Shown: positions 51,010-59,643, numbered from the stretch's first letter. The stretch is DNA of 64,000 bases from JAFKFI01 sp963795435 (GCA_963795435.1 CAWCHV010000009.1:744001-808000), one strand, 5' to 3'. The notes: generated from the sequence alone by a model not told the origin. Program-made: numbers and translations.

Positions 51010-52145
51010 TAGGTAACCTGATCGGCCAGGCGCGCGAGATGGTGCGCCGTGTCGCCGAACATGTGCTCGATCACCATGACGCGCCGGAAATAGTGGCCGA
51101 CCGCGTACTCCTCGGTCATGCCGATGCCGCCGTGCAGCTGGATGCCCTGCTGCGAGACGAATTTTCCCGCTTGTCCGACGCCCACTTTCGCCATCGAGAT
51201 GGCGTGCGCGCGCTCCTTGGGGTCCGGCTCGTCGACCGAGACGGCGGCGAGCATGGCCATGCTGCGGCCCTGTTCGAGGGCGACGAACATCTCGGCCGAG
51301 CGGTGTTGCAGCACCTGGTTGCGGCCGATCGGCTGGCCGAATTGTTCCCGCGTCTTGAGGTATTCGAGCGTCATGGAGTGGATGGTTTCCATTGCACCCA
51401 CCACCTCGGCCGAAGTCGCGGCGATGCCAGCTTCCATGATGCGCTCGATCACCGGCAGCGCTTCGCCCGGATCGCCGAGCACATCGGACTTGCCGACCTT
51501 CACGCCCGACAGCGCGATCTCGGCCGCCCGCGTGCCGTCGCGCATCGTGTAGCCGCGGCGCGCGACGCCGTTCGCGCGGGCATCGACCAGGAACAGCGTG
51601 ATGCCGTAGGGATCCTCGCGCTCGCCGGCAGTGCGCGCGCTGACGATCAGCTTGTCGGCGCTGTCGCCATGCGCGACGACACTCTTGCCGCCCTCCAGAA
51701 TCCAGCCTTGGCCGTTCTGCTTGGCGGTGGTGAGCACGTCCGTCACGTCGTAGCGCGACTGCCGCTCGCCATGCGCGAAGGCGAGCTTCAGCTTGCCCTC
51801 GCCGATTTGCGGCAGGAGCTCGGATTTATGCGAATCCGACCCTGCCAGCTTGATCGCGGCGCCGCCGAGCACGACGGTGGAGAGGTAGGGCTCGAGCGCG
51901 AGCGCGCGGCCGAACGCCTGCATCACCAGCATCACCTCGACCGGGCCGCCGCCGAACCCGCCGTACTCCTCGGCGAAGGGCAGGCCGAGCAGGCCGAGTT
52001 CGGCGTATTGCGACCAGAGCTCGGTGCTCCAGCCCTCCGGCTCCTTGAGGAAGCGCTTGCGCGCCTCGAAGTTGTATCGGTCGGCCAGCAGGCGCGTGAC
52101 ACTGTCCTGCAACAGCCTTTGGTCGTCGTTCAGGTCGAAATCCAT
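51009..52145 (-). CDS. Acyl-CoA dehydrogenase (small/second partner of a pair)
   Basis: The protein has 378 residues. It starts MDFDLNDDQRLLQDSVTRLL and contains FAEEYGGFGGGPVEVMLVMQ, TLEYLKTREQFGQPIGRNQV and IQLHGGIGMTEEYAVGHYFR, the usual ACAD C-terminal catalytic region. FAD-dependent alpha,beta-dehydrogenation of an acyl-CoA is expected. Together with the 52145-53350 gene it forms a heteromeric pair like PimC/PimD or the sterol FadE pairs, suggesting an unusual substrate (dicarboxyl, cyclic or terpenoid acyl-CoA). The stop codon TAG now abuts the IS630 end but is preserved. Confidence 0.9.
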   Translation of the reverse strand: MDFDLNDDQRLLQDSVTRLLADRYNFEARKRFLKEPEGWSTELWSQYAELGLLGLPFAEEYGGFGGGPVEVMLVMQAFGRALALEPYLSTVVLGGAAIKLAGSDSHKSELLPQIGEGKLKLAFAHGERQSRYDVTDVLTTAKQNGQGWILEGGKSVVAHGDSADKLIVSARTAGEREDPYGITLFLVDARANGVARRGYTMRDGTRAAEIALSGVKVGKSDVLGDPGEALPVIERIMEAGIAATSAEVVGAMETIHSMTLEYLKTREQFGQPIGRNQVLQHRSAEMFVALEQGRSMAMLAAVSVDEPDPKERAHAISMAKVGVGQAGKFVSQQGIQLHGGIGMTEEYAVGHYFRRVMVIEHMFGDTAHHLARLADQVT

Positions 52146-53350
52146 CAGAGCCCCAGCACTGCCTTGGTGAGAATGTTCTTCTGGATCTCGTTCGATCCGC
52201 CGTAGATCGAGGCCGCGCGCAGGAACAGATACGCCGCGGTCGCCTCCGAGGCCCAGTCAGGCCCGAGTTCGGGCTCGTTGCTCAAGGTCTCGCCGTTCTT
52301 GTGCCAGAATGGCATCGACAGCGGGCCGCCGACATCCATCGCGAGTTCGGTGGTGAGCTGCTGCAATTCCGAGCCCTTGATCTTGAGCGCCGAGGAGAGC
52401 GGGTCCGGCTTGCCGTCCTGCTGCTTGGCGGCGGCGGACACCAGGCGGTTCTGCGTGATCTCCAGCGCCTTGACATCGACCTCGAGCTGCGCGACGCGCT
52501 GGCGGAACGCCGGGTCCACGATCAGCGGCTTGCCGCCGGCGCGCATGTCGCGCGCGTGCTCGACGGCGAAGCGCAGCCGCTCCTTCGACTTGCCGATGCG
52601 CGCGATGCCGACGCGCTCGTTGCCGAGCAGGAACTTCGCCACGTCCCAGCCCTTGTTCTCCTCATAGACGAGATTTTCCACCGGCACGCGCACGTCGTCG
52701 TAGAACGTTTCGTTGAGGTGATGCGCGCCGTCGATCGAGATGATCGGCCGTACCGTGACACCCGGCGTCTTCATGTCGACCAGGATGAACGAGATGCCCT
52801 CCTGCCGCTTGCGCGCGTTGGGGTTGGTGCGGACCAGGAGAAACACCCAGTCCGCGAGGTGCGCCGTCGAGGTCCAGATCTTCGAGCCGTTGATGACGTA
52901 GTGGTCTCCGTCGCGCTTGGCCGAGGTCTTGAGCGAGGCGAGGTCCGACCCGGCGCCGGGCTCGGAGAAGCCCTGGCACCACCAATCGTCGAGATTGGCG
53001 GCGCGCGGGAGGAATTTTTTCTTCTGCGCCTCGGTGCCGAACTGGATCAGCACCGGGCCGATCATGGTGATGTTGAAGCCCGACAGCTCGGGCGCCGGGG
53101 CGAGCAGGTTTTCCTCGAGGAAGATCATCTTCTGGATCGGCGTCCAGCCCGGCCCGCCGTATTCCTTGGGCCAGCCATAGGTCGCCCATCCCTTCTTGTT
53201 GAGGATGCGCTGCCAGGTGACGATGTCCTCCTTGCTCGCCTTGTCGCCGAGGTACATCCGCTCGCGGATGTCCTTCGGCAGATTGTCGCGGATGAAGGCG
53301 CGGACCTCCTCGCGAAATGCCTGTTCTTCCGGCGTGAAGCGCAGGTCCAT
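52145..53350 (-). CDS. Acyl-CoA dehydrogenase (large/first partner of a pair)
   Basis: The protein has 401 residues; GGGGAGG lies before ATG 53350. It starts MDLRFTPEEQAFREEVRAFI and has GWPKEYGGPGWTPIQKMIFL, CQGFSEPGAGSDLASLKTSA, HYVINGSKIWTSTAHLADWV, LLGNERVGIARIGKSKERLR and ASIYGGSNEIQKNILTKAVL. This is the PimC-like ACAD group, in which the C-terminal Glu is in the partner subunit. Its stop codon shares one base with the next ATG (TGATG), so the two subunits are made in equal amounts. A perfect palindrome precedes the gene. Confidence 0.91.
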   Translation of the reverse strand: MDLRFTPEEQAFREEVRAFIRDNLPKDIRERMYLGDKASKEDIVTWQRILNKKGWATYGWPKEYGGPGWTPIQKMIFLEENLLAPAPELSGFNITMIGPVLIQFGTEAQKKKFLPRAANLDDWWCQGFSEPGAGSDLASLKTSAKRDGDHYVINGSKIWTSTAHLADWVFLLVRTNPNARKRQEGISFILVDMKTPGVTVRPIISIDGAHHLNETFYDDVRVPVENLVYEENKGWDVAKFLLGNERVGIARIGKSKERLRFAVEHARDMRAGGKPLIVDPAFRQRVAQLEVDVKALEITQNRLVSAAAKQQDGKPDPLSSALKIKGSELQQLTTELAMDVGGPLSMPFWHKNGETLSNEPELGPDWASEATAAYLFLRAASIYGGSNEIQKNILTKAVLGL

Positions 53351-53377
53351 GCGTGACCTCCCCAGGATTGCGTGTGT

Positions 53378-53391
53378 CTACCGATCGGTAG
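53378..53391. promoter_or_regulatory. 14-bp perfect palindrome, likely TetR-type operator
   Basis: CTACCGATCGGTAG is centred about 34 bp upstream of the acyl-CoA dehydrogenase start. TetR-family repressors of fatty-acid-like catabolism commonly bind TACCGA-type palindromes. No matching regulator gene is adjacent, and the TetR at 57.8 kb has a different palindrome of its own. Confidence 0.6.
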
Positions 53392-53630
53392 GGCGGATTG
53401 TGTTCCGGTTGGGCGGTGTGGGCAAGGGAGGGGGAGGAGCTGAGCATGATCGCTTGGCCGCAGGGCGCGCTTGAGACTGAGATCGGGCTTCCGGCGAACA
53501 GTGCGGGCGGCCTCGGGGCTCGACATGGCGGCAGGCGGCGAGGTTGCGCCCTCCTCACGCTCCGGAGCGGGCTTGGAGTATAAGACAACAAAAATTCAGC
53601 AATGCCGGTGTTGCCGGTCGGTTCCGCAAT

Positions 53631-55868
53631 TCACCGTCGCAACTTGTCGAGCGTGATCGGCAGGTCGCGCACGCGCTTGCCAGTCGCGTGATAGATCGCG
53701 TTAGCTATCGCCGCCGCCACGCCGACGATGCCGATCTCGCCCAGTCCTTTGATGCCGAGTGGATTGACGGTGTCATCCGGCTCGTCGACGAAGATGACCT
53801 GGACGTCGTGCACGTCGGCGTTCACCGGCACATGATATTCGGCAATGTTCGCGTTCATGATGCGGCCAAACTTGTGGTCGATGAGGGTTTCCTCGTGCAG
53901 CGCCATGCCGATACCCCACACCACGCCGCCCATGATCTGGCTGCTGGCAGTCTTCGTGTTCAGGATGCGGCCGGCGGCGACTGCACTAACGACGCGGGTG
54001 ACGCGGATGATGCCAAGCTGCTCATCCACCTTCACTTCGGCGAAGATCGCCGAATGGGTGTTGTGCGCCTGTGAACCGTCATCCGTGAAGGTGGTGGACC
54101 GCTCCTGCTCGACGCGATCCACGCCGGCATGCCGCATCACTTCCGCGATCGACACTTGGCGGGATTCTTCCTGCTTGCTCACGAGCCTGCCGTCCGCAAG
54201 CGCGAGCTCGGCAGGGGTCGCCTCGGCGAACGGCGAGTTCGGCACCTGCTTTGCCAGACGCAGCAGCTCCTCACGGATCGCGTCAGATGTCGTCACAATC
54301 CCATTGGATACAGACGCCGCTATCCATGATCCGCCTTCAACCGGCGACTGCGGCAGCGTCGAGTCGCCAAGTTTGATGGAAACACTGTCGAGCGGCAATC
54401 CAAGCATCTCGGCCGCGACCTGCGTCATGATCGTATAGGTGCCGGTACCAATGTCTGATGTGGCGCAGGAAACTTCTGCATGTCCGTTGGCCGTGAGCAC
54501 GATCCGCACCGCAATCGGCACCTGCAGGGCTCCCCACACACCGGTCGCCATGCCCCAACCCACTAGATCGGCGCCGTCGCGCATCGAGCGCGGTTCGGAG
54601 CTGCGGTCGGACCAACCAAAAGCCTCGGCGCCCTGGCGATAGCAATCGCGCAGGCTCTTGCTGCTGTAGGGCCGGTTGCTGTGCTGGTCGCGCTCCGAAT
54701 AACACCGCAGACGCAGTTCAAGAGGATCCAGTTGCAGGGCGACGGCGAGCTCGTCCATGGCGCATTCCAGTGCATAGACCGCGGACGCCGCGCTCGGGGC
54801 ACGCATGTCGCATGGCGTAGCAAGGTCGAGCCGCGCGAGCCTGTGCGCGTATTTTGCGCTGTCGGACTTGTAAAGCAGGCCGGACCACCCGGTCTCTTGC
54901 CGGTAGTAGTCCTCGAATTGCGAAGTCACCGTGACAGCTTCGTGCGCAATCGTGTCGAGTGTTCCGCCGGAGTTTGCACCCAACGCAATCCGCTGGATCA
55001 TGGCGGGCCGGTAGCCGAGCGCATACATCTGCTGTCGGGTCAGGACGAGGCGCACGGAGCGCTTCAGCGCACGTGCCGCCAGCGCGGCCAGAACCACCTG
55101 GTACTGCGGGCGCAGTCCGGAACCGAACGCGCCGCCCACATAGGGTGAAAGCACCCGCACATCGTCGGATGTCATGCCCAGCACGCTACACACATACCGC
55201 TGAACGTTCTGCACGCCCTGGGTCTTGTCGTAGATCGTCAGCTTGCCGTCGACCTCATAGATCACCGTCGAGACATACAACTCCATTGGGTTATGGTGCT
55301 CGATCGGGACATAATATTCGGCGCTGTGCCGTACCATGGCTGCGGCGAACGCCTTCTCGGCGCTGCCGCGTGGCTTTGGCGACGCGAAGGGATTCTCGGC
55401 CGGGTTTGCAGGCGGCTCAAGGGCGAAGGCGCCATCGCGTTGGCCGTACAAGTCCGTCGCGGGCTCTTCCTGTTCATACTCCACCCGCACCAGCGATGCC
55501 GCGAAGCGCGCGATCTCGGGATCTTCGGCGATCACCAGCGCGACGGGCTGGAAGCTGAACCAGATTCGGTCGTCATATAGAGGTCGGAACGGTGCACCTT
55601 CCGGCGCCACGTCGTCCTTATAGGCGGCATCCTCGGCCGCCATGTGCGGCCGGTTCTGATGAGTGAGTACGTCGATCACGCCTTCGACGGTAAGCGCTTC
55701 GCCGGTCTCGATGCGCGCGATGCGGCCTTTGGCGATGGTGGAGGCAACGACACTGGCGTGCGCGAGGCCGGTCTGATTGAACTCGCCGGCGTATTTCGCC
55801 GCGCCGGTGACCTTGGCGCGGCCATCAACGCGGGATGTGGCGGTGCCGATGTAACTGGTCATGGGCAT
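53631..55868 (-). CDS. paoC: Molybdopterin-binding subunit of a xanthine dehydrogenase/aldehyde oxidoreductase (PaoC-like)
   Basis: This 745-residue catalytic subunit carries the Mo-molybdopterin cytosine dinucleotide. It has TSRVDGRAKVTGAAKYAGEF, GGAFGSGLRPQYQVVLAALA (cofactor loop), TPCDMRAPSAASAVYALECA and PVEGGSWIAASVSNGIVTTS. The catalytic Glu motif is GIKGLGEIGIVGVAAAIANA. Known: PaoABC (YagTSR) is a periplasmic aldehyde oxidoreductase. This subunit has no signal of its own, as in PaoC. The order small-FAD-Mo subunit, 13 bp after the FAD gene, matches paoABC. Confidence 0.9.
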   Translation of the reverse strand: MPMTSYIGTATSRVDGRAKVTGAAKYAGEFNQTGLAHASVVASTIAKGRIARIETGEALTVEGVIDVLTHQNRPHMAAEDAAYKDDVAPEGAPFRPLYDDRIWFSFQPVALVIAEDPEIARFAASLVRVEYEQEEPATDLYGQRDGAFALEPPANPAENPFASPKPRGSAEKAFAAAMVRHSAEYYVPIEHHNPMELYVSTVIYEVDGKLTIYDKTQGVQNVQRYVCSVLGMTSDDVRVLSPYVGGAFGSGLRPQYQVVLAALAARALKRSVRLVLTRQQMYALGYRPAMIQRIALGANSGGTLDTIAHEAVTVTSQFEDYYRQETGWSGLLYKSDSAKYAHRLARLDLATPCDMRAPSAASAVYALECAMDELAVALQLDPLELRLRCYSERDQHSNRPYSSKSLRDCYRQGAEAFGWSDRSSEPRSMRDGADLVGWGMATGVWGALQVPIAVRIVLTANGHAEVSCATSDIGTGTYTIMTQVAAEMLGLPLDSVSIKLGDSTLPQSPVEGGSWIAASVSNGIVTTSDAIREELLRLAKQVPNSPFAEATPAELALADGRLVSKQEESRQVSIAEVMRHAGVDRVEQERSTTFTDDGSQAHNTHSAIFAEVKVDEQLGIIRVTRVVSAVAAGRILNTKTASSQIMGGVVWGIGMALHEETLIDHKFGRIMNANIAEYHVPVNADVHDVQVIFVDEPDDTVNPLGIKGLGEIGIVGVAAAIANAIYHATGKRVRDLPITLDKLRR

Positions 55869-55881
55869 GCTCGCTTTCTGC

Positions 55882-56898
55882 TCACGCGATCATCTTGTTG
55901 GACTGCGATTGCGGGGTGCCGTTGGCTGCCTGCATCAGCGCACGCACAATCGCGCGGTGAGCAAGATCGATCTTGAAGGCGTTGTGCTCGAAAGCCTTGG
56001 CGTCGCGAAGCAAGATATCTGCCGCGCGGGTGAACGTCGACTGATCGGCGGCCTGCCCGCGCAGAACCGCTTCGGCTGACGCGTCGCGCCACGGCTTGTG
56101 TGCCACCCCACCCAGCGCCAGACGGGCCTCTTTGATCCTATCTCCGTCGAACTCCAGCCCGGCGGCGACGGAGACGAGCGCGAACGCATAGGAAAGGCGG
56201 TCGCGCACTTTCAGGTAGGTGTAATTGGCTGCAAAGCCCCGGGGTGGAAGCTCAATCGCGGTAACGACCTCGTTCGGCTGCAGATTGGTTTCGCGCTGCG
56301 GCGCATCTCCTGGCAAGCGGTGGAAATCCGGAAACGCGATCGCGCGCGCCCCCGACGGCCCCGTTACATGGACCGTCGCGTCAAGCGCCGCCAGCGCCAC
56401 GCACATGTCGGAGGGATGCGTCGCGATGCACGCCTCGCTCGTGCCGAGGATTGCATGCATTCGGTTGAGGCCTATGATGGCCGAACAGCCGCTGCCTGGC
56501 TCTCGTTTATTGCAGGGTGTCGCCGTATCGTAAAAGTAGTAGCAGCGCGTTCGCTGCAGAAGATTTCCACCGGTCGACGCCATGTTGCGCAACTGCGCCG
56601 ATGCGCCGGCCAGGATTGCGCTCGCCAGCATGGGATACCGTTGCGCAATCAGTGGATGATAGGCGACGTCGGAATTCGGCACGAGAGCGCCAATCCGTAA
56701 TCCCCTCTCCGGCGTCTCCTCGACGTTCTTGAGCGGCAGTCGGGAAATGTCGATCAGTCGCGAAGGGCGCTCAACGTCGTCTTTCATTAGGTCGATCAGG
56801 TTGGTCCCGCCCGCGATGAATTTTGCAGCCGGATCTGCGGAGATCTGACGCACCGCGTCGGCCACGTCTGTGGCCCACACGTACTGGAAATTGATCAT
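55882..56898 (-). CDS. paoB: FAD-binding subunit with extra 4Fe-4S cysteines (PaoB-like)
   Basis: The 338-residue protein starts MINFQYVWATDVADAVRQIS and has the FAD fold AAKFIAGGTNLIDLMKDDVE. A Cys-rich insert follows RTRC: C in LLQRTRCYYFYDTATPC, then NKREPGSGCSAI and a Cys before IATHPSDM. Known: in PaoB such an insert holds a 4Fe-4S cluster, absent from most xanthine dehydrogenases. GDAPQRETNLQPNEVVTAIE comes later. It passes electrons between the Mo and 2Fe-2S centres. The small-subunit stop overlaps its ATG by 4 bp. Confidence 0.9.
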   Translation of the reverse strand: MINFQYVWATDVADAVRQISADPAAKFIAGGTNLIDLMKDDVERPSRLIDISRLPLKNVEETPERGLRIGALVPNSDVAYHPLIAQRYPMLASAILAGASAQLRNMASTGGNLLQRTRCYYFYDTATPCNKREPGSGCSAIIGLNRMHAILGTSEACIATHPSDMCVALAALDATVHVTGPSGARAIAFPDFHRLPGDAPQRETNLQPNEVVTAIELPPRGFAANYTYLKVRDRLSYAFALVSVAAGLEFDGDRIKEARLALGGVAHKPWRDASAEAVLRGQAADQSTFTRAADILLRDAKAFEHNAFKIDLAHRAIVRALMQAANGTPQSQSNKMIA

Positions 56899-57410
56899 GA
56901 CCGCGCCATCGCCTGTTGAATCGCCTGAACAATATTCGGATACGCGCCGCAGCGGCAGATGTTGCCGCTCATGAGTTCGCGAATTTCATCCGCGCTCGTT
57001 GCCCTGCCTTCGGCAATCAGGCCGGCAGCCGAACAGATCTGTCCGGGCGTGCAGTAGCCGCACTGCAGTGCGTCGTGATCGATGAACGCCTGCTGGAGTG
57101 CATGCAGCACACCATCCGTCGCCAAGCCCTCGATGGTGGTCACTTTGGCGCCGTCATGCATGACCGCGAGTGTGAGGCAGGAAATTATCCGCCGGCCATC
57201 CACCAGCACCGTGCACGCACCGCATTGGCCGTGGTCGCAGCCCTTTTTGGTCCCCGTAAGGTCGAGACGATCGCGCAGAAGGTCGAGCAGGCTTGTCCAC
57301 GGCGCGACGCTGAGCTGCGTCCCGATGCCATTAATAGTCAAAGACAGCGGGATTTTTTCTGGTACCGGCATTACACCCTCGTTCAGCTGTGGCCAATCCG
57401 TTCGCGTCAT
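56895..57410 (-). CDS. paoA: 2Fe-2S subunit of the molybdenum hydroxylase (PaoA-like)
   Basis: The protein has 171 residues. The N-terminal plant-type cluster is in GTKKGCDHGQCGACTVLVDG (CxxxxCxxC, then a later Cys in RRIISCLTLA). The C-terminal cluster is in DALQCGYCTPGQICSAAGLI and MSGNICRCGAYPNIVQAIQQ. PaoA of E. coli has a Tat signal; the N-terminus here (MTRTDWPQLNEGVMPVPEK) lacks a twin-Arg motif, so this enzyme is probably cytosolic or uses another route. It is the first gene of the operon. An alternative start at an internal ATG (MPVPEKIPLS) is possible. Confidence 0.9.
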   Translation of the reverse strand: MTRTDWPQLNEGVMPVPEKIPLSLTINGIGTQLSVAPWTSLLDLLRDRLDLTGTKKGCDHGQCGACTVLVDGRRIISCLTLAVMHDGAKVTTIEGLATDGVLHALQQAFIDHDALQCGYCTPGQICSAAGLIAEGRATSADEIRELMSGNICRCGAYPNIVQAIQQAMARS

Positions 57411-57431
57411 CTGGCTCTCTGCACGTCACGT

Positions 57432-57474
57432 GAGTATTCTCGGCGACGCAGCGTCGTTTAGCAGCGACATACTC
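57432..57474. promoter_or_regulatory. Possible operator upstream of the molybdenum hydroxylase operon
   Basis: A perfect CGACGC-a-GCGTCG palindrome (57444-57456) lies inside a wider GAGTAT...ATACTC inverted repeat (57432-57437, 57469-57474). It sits 20-65 bp before the paoA start, where a repressor or LysR-like activator would bind. Suggestive only. Confidence 0.3.
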
Positions 57475-57796
57475 GGCGCGGTGTCGATTTTGTCCTCCGC
57501 TGACATCACTGTTGCGATAGGCAGCTTGTGACGGGGAAGACCGTCATGTCCCAGAGAACTCCGTGGCAACCCGCCGGGGCTCCATTCCATAGTGACTTGG
57601 ATCAATCAGCCCGAGCTCGTCTTGACCAATCAAGGCGCCGCGCGCGTCCGTCAGGAACGTAGCAAGTATAAGGGCCATGCGGGGAGAGTCCGCATCAAGC
57701 TCAAGTATAGGGCGGAACAACGTGGGGGGATTCTTCGCGCCGCCTCTCGATGGCCGCCGAATTCGCCTGGTGCCGAATTCGCCACGCTTTTTCGCC
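57475..57796. other. Intergenic stretch with no convincing gene
   Basis: There are 322 bp between the operator-like region and the TetR stop codon. A 44-residue minus-strand frame (57544-57678, MALILATFLTDARGALIGQD) has natural-looking codons but no ribosome binding site and no family I recognise. A short direct repeat, CGAATTCGCC, occurs twice near 57760-57785. I see no RNA gene. Confidence 0.5.
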
Positions 57797-58600
57797 CTAC
57801 ACGGGACTCTTCGAGGGCCGCCTCTCCCGCCCCATCCCCAGCAGCGCGCCGTCGGGGGTTTCCGGCTTGCCCATGCCGCGCGCCTTGCCGACCTGCTCGC
57901 GATACGCGGCTTTCCCACCCGCCACCGCCATGCGGGCGATCAGGCGGGCGTATTCGGCGCGGGTCAGTCTGCCGTCGTCGCGGAACCAGAGGACGTAATA
58001 CGCGGCCATCGCGGTGAAGCTCGCGGCCACGGGGAACAGCAGCGCGCGGCGGCGGGCGAGGCGGGGGACGGCGCGGAGCAGGACGCGCTCGATACGCCAG
58101 ATCAGGCCGCGGAAGAGATGGCGCAGCCCATCCTCGGACAGCTCGGGCAGCGTGTGCAGGGCCGCGAGCAGCACGCGCTGGCCATCCTGGCGCTCGGCCA
58201 GCGCGTCGAGCAGCGCCAGCGCGATCGCGTCCATCCGCTGCATCGGCGGGACGTGAAGCTGCGGATCGGGCTCGCCCCAGCTCGGCACCGGGTCCGCCAC
58301 CTCCAGCGCCGCCTCGATCGCCGCCGCGTGCTCATACAGGATGGCGTGGACCAGCTCGTCTCGGGTCCGGTAGTAATGCGTGCAGGTGGTCAGGGGCATT
58401 TTCAGCGAGGCGGCGATCTCGGAAAAACTCACCCCGTCGAACCCGCGCTGGGCGAACAGGCGCGCGCCGGCCTCGCGAATCCACACGCGCCGCCGCTCGG
58501 GGTCGGGTGGGGCGAGCTTGGGCGGCTCGAGCGCGCGGGCCGCCAGCTCCTCGAACATTTTTTCCCGCGCCGCGTCGGTGTTCCCGTATGCGATGGTCAT
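57797..58600 (-). CDS. TetR/AcrR-family transcriptional regulator
   Basis: The protein has 267 residues. The N-terminal HTH region reads WIREAGARLFAQRGFDGVSF, then SEIAASLKMPLTTCTHYYRT, RDELVHAILYEHAAAIEAAL. The ligand-binding part is helical and includes FPVAASFTAMAAYYVLWFRD. About 35 residues precede the HTH (NTDAAREKMFEELAARALEP), longer than typical TetR. Its upstream region carries a palindrome at 58614-58640 that fits autoregulation. Targets unknown; the nearest catabolic operons are the molybdenum hydroxylase and the acyl-CoA dehydrogenase pair. Confidence 0.88.
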   Translation of the reverse strand: MTIAYGNTDAAREKMFEELAARALEPPKLAPPDPERRRVWIREAGARLFAQRGFDGVSFSEIAASLKMPLTTCTHYYRTRDELVHAILYEHAAAIEAALEVADPVPSWGEPDPQLHVPPMQRMDAIALALLDALAERQDGQRVLLAALHTLPELSEDGLRHLFRGLIWRIERVLLRAVPRLARRRALLFPVAASFTAMAAYYVLWFRDDGRLTRAEYARLIARMAVAGGKAAYREQVGKARGMGKPETPDGALLGMGRERRPSKSPV

Positions 58601-58613
58601 CTGGCATATCCCG

Positions 58614-58640
58614 TTGTGTCAGGTAGAAGATCTAACACAA
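58614..58640. promoter_or_regulatory. Palindromic operator upstream of the TetR gene
   Basis: TTGTGTCAG and CTAACACAA arms are separated by nine bases (one mismatch in nine pairs), 13-40 bp before the ATG. A position between promoter and start is typical for TetR autorepression. Confidence 0.6.
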
Positions 58641-58642
58641 CG

Positions 58643-58752
58643 ACCCGGATCGGGGCAATGCCGGAGTGCTTGGCAGCCCGCATCCGGGCACAGATTCGTC
58701 GGCCGCGGCCCGCATCCGGGTAAAGTTTTCGGCCCCTCAGCCCGCGTCGGGG
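58643..58752. repeat. Imperfect 32-bp tandem repeat, 3-4 copies
   Basis: GCCCGCATCCGGG occurs at 58676 and 58708 and as GCCCGCGTCGGGG at 58740, exactly 32 bp apart. A weaker relative (ACCCGGATCGGGG) starts at 58643, 33 bp earlier. Each unit has an internal CCCG...CGGG dyad. The array lies between the TetR gene and the MOSC gene 3' end. Confidence 0.7.
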
Positions 58753-58765
58753 CAATCGCGGGGTG

Positions 58766-59524
58766 TCAGTCGGGCAGCACCTCGATCGCGTCGCCGACGG
58801 CGAAGCGGCCGCCCTCGATCACCTGGGCATGGAGGCCGAGATCGACATGGCCGTAGAGCCGGCGCAGCTCGGCCACCGGGTCGGCGTCGCGCTCGGCGGT
58901 CTCGGGGTTGACTTGGGTTGCCGGGCAGCGGGCGATCCGCTTCAGCACGCGCAAGGTCGCGCCGCCGAGCTGGATCTCCTTGCCCACCCAGTCGAGCTCG
59001 CTCCAGGGGGTCGCGCCGGAGAACCAGACATTCGCGCGGAACCGCCGCCGGTGCCGCCGCGCCCCCACGCGGGCTTCATAGTCGCGCAGGCTGGACAGGC
59101 TGATGAGGCTCACCACGGGCAGCTTCTGGTCGCCGAACACGTGGCCGGGTACGTAATGGAAGCGCGGCGCCCCGCGCGCCTCCTCGCCCATGAACCGGGT
59201 CAGGAATGCGCCGACGCGCTCGCGCCCTGCCTCGGTCAGCACGTTCTCCGACACCCTCTCGCCGTTCGGCGCGCGGATGGTCAGAACGCCCGAGCGCGGC
59301 TCGAAATGCGAGCGCAGCCGGGCGATGATGGCGTTGCGCTTCAGGCACATGAAATTGTCCTTGGGCAGCCACGCGGGCGCCTTGGGGTCGAACGGCGCAT
59401 CGCCCTGAGCGAGCGCGAAGGCGCGGTCCCACGGAATCGCGCCGCCCTCGGCAACCTCCGTCGTCTCAAGGGCTTCGGCGGTCAGTCCCTTCACCGGAAA
59501 ACGGTAGAGATACTCGATGCGCAT
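58766..59524 (-). CDS. MOSC-domain protein
   Basis: The protein has 252 residues from ATG 59524 (AAGAGG upstream); a GTG 6 bp earlier is possible. It starts MRIEYLYRFPVKGLTAEALE, the MOSC_N beta-barrel start, and has WDRAFALAQGDAPFDPKAPA, FMCLKRNAIIARLRSHFEPR, the motif FRANVWFSGATPWSELDWVG, and the conserved Cys in RIARCPATQVNPETAERDAD, which in relatives binds the molybdenum cofactor sulfur. It could serve the nearby molybdenum hydroxylase as a sulfurtransfer or detoxifying partner (inference). Confidence 0.87.
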   Translation of the reverse strand: MRIEYLYRFPVKGLTAEALETTEVAEGGAIPWDRAFALAQGDAPFDPKAPAWLPKDNFMCLKRNAIIARLRSHFEPRSGVLTIRAPNGERVSENVLTEAGRERVGAFLTRFMGEEARGAPRFHYVPGHVFGDQKLPVVSLISLSSLRDYEARVGARRHRRRFRANVWFSGATPWSELDWVGKEIQLGGATLRVLKRIARCPATQVNPETAERDADPVAELRRLYGHVDLGLHAQVIEGGRFAVGDAIEVLPD

Positions 59525-59643
59525 GGGCACAACCTCTTGAGGCGGTCGGACCCATCTACCATGTGGTTTGACGAAGGTCGCGCCCTTGTTGCCTGCTGCG
59601 GGACGGGGGTTGGCCTGTCGCCTGAGCCATAGGGACGCACATC

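Noticed and set aside
57544..57678. A 44-residue minus-strand frame upstream of paoA
   Set aside because: There is no ribosome binding site and no recognisable family. Kept only as a note in the intergenic entry.
58643..58752. A possible CRISPR array
   Set aside because: The 32-bp period consists of degenerate tandem units with no distinct spacers, and no cas gene is near.
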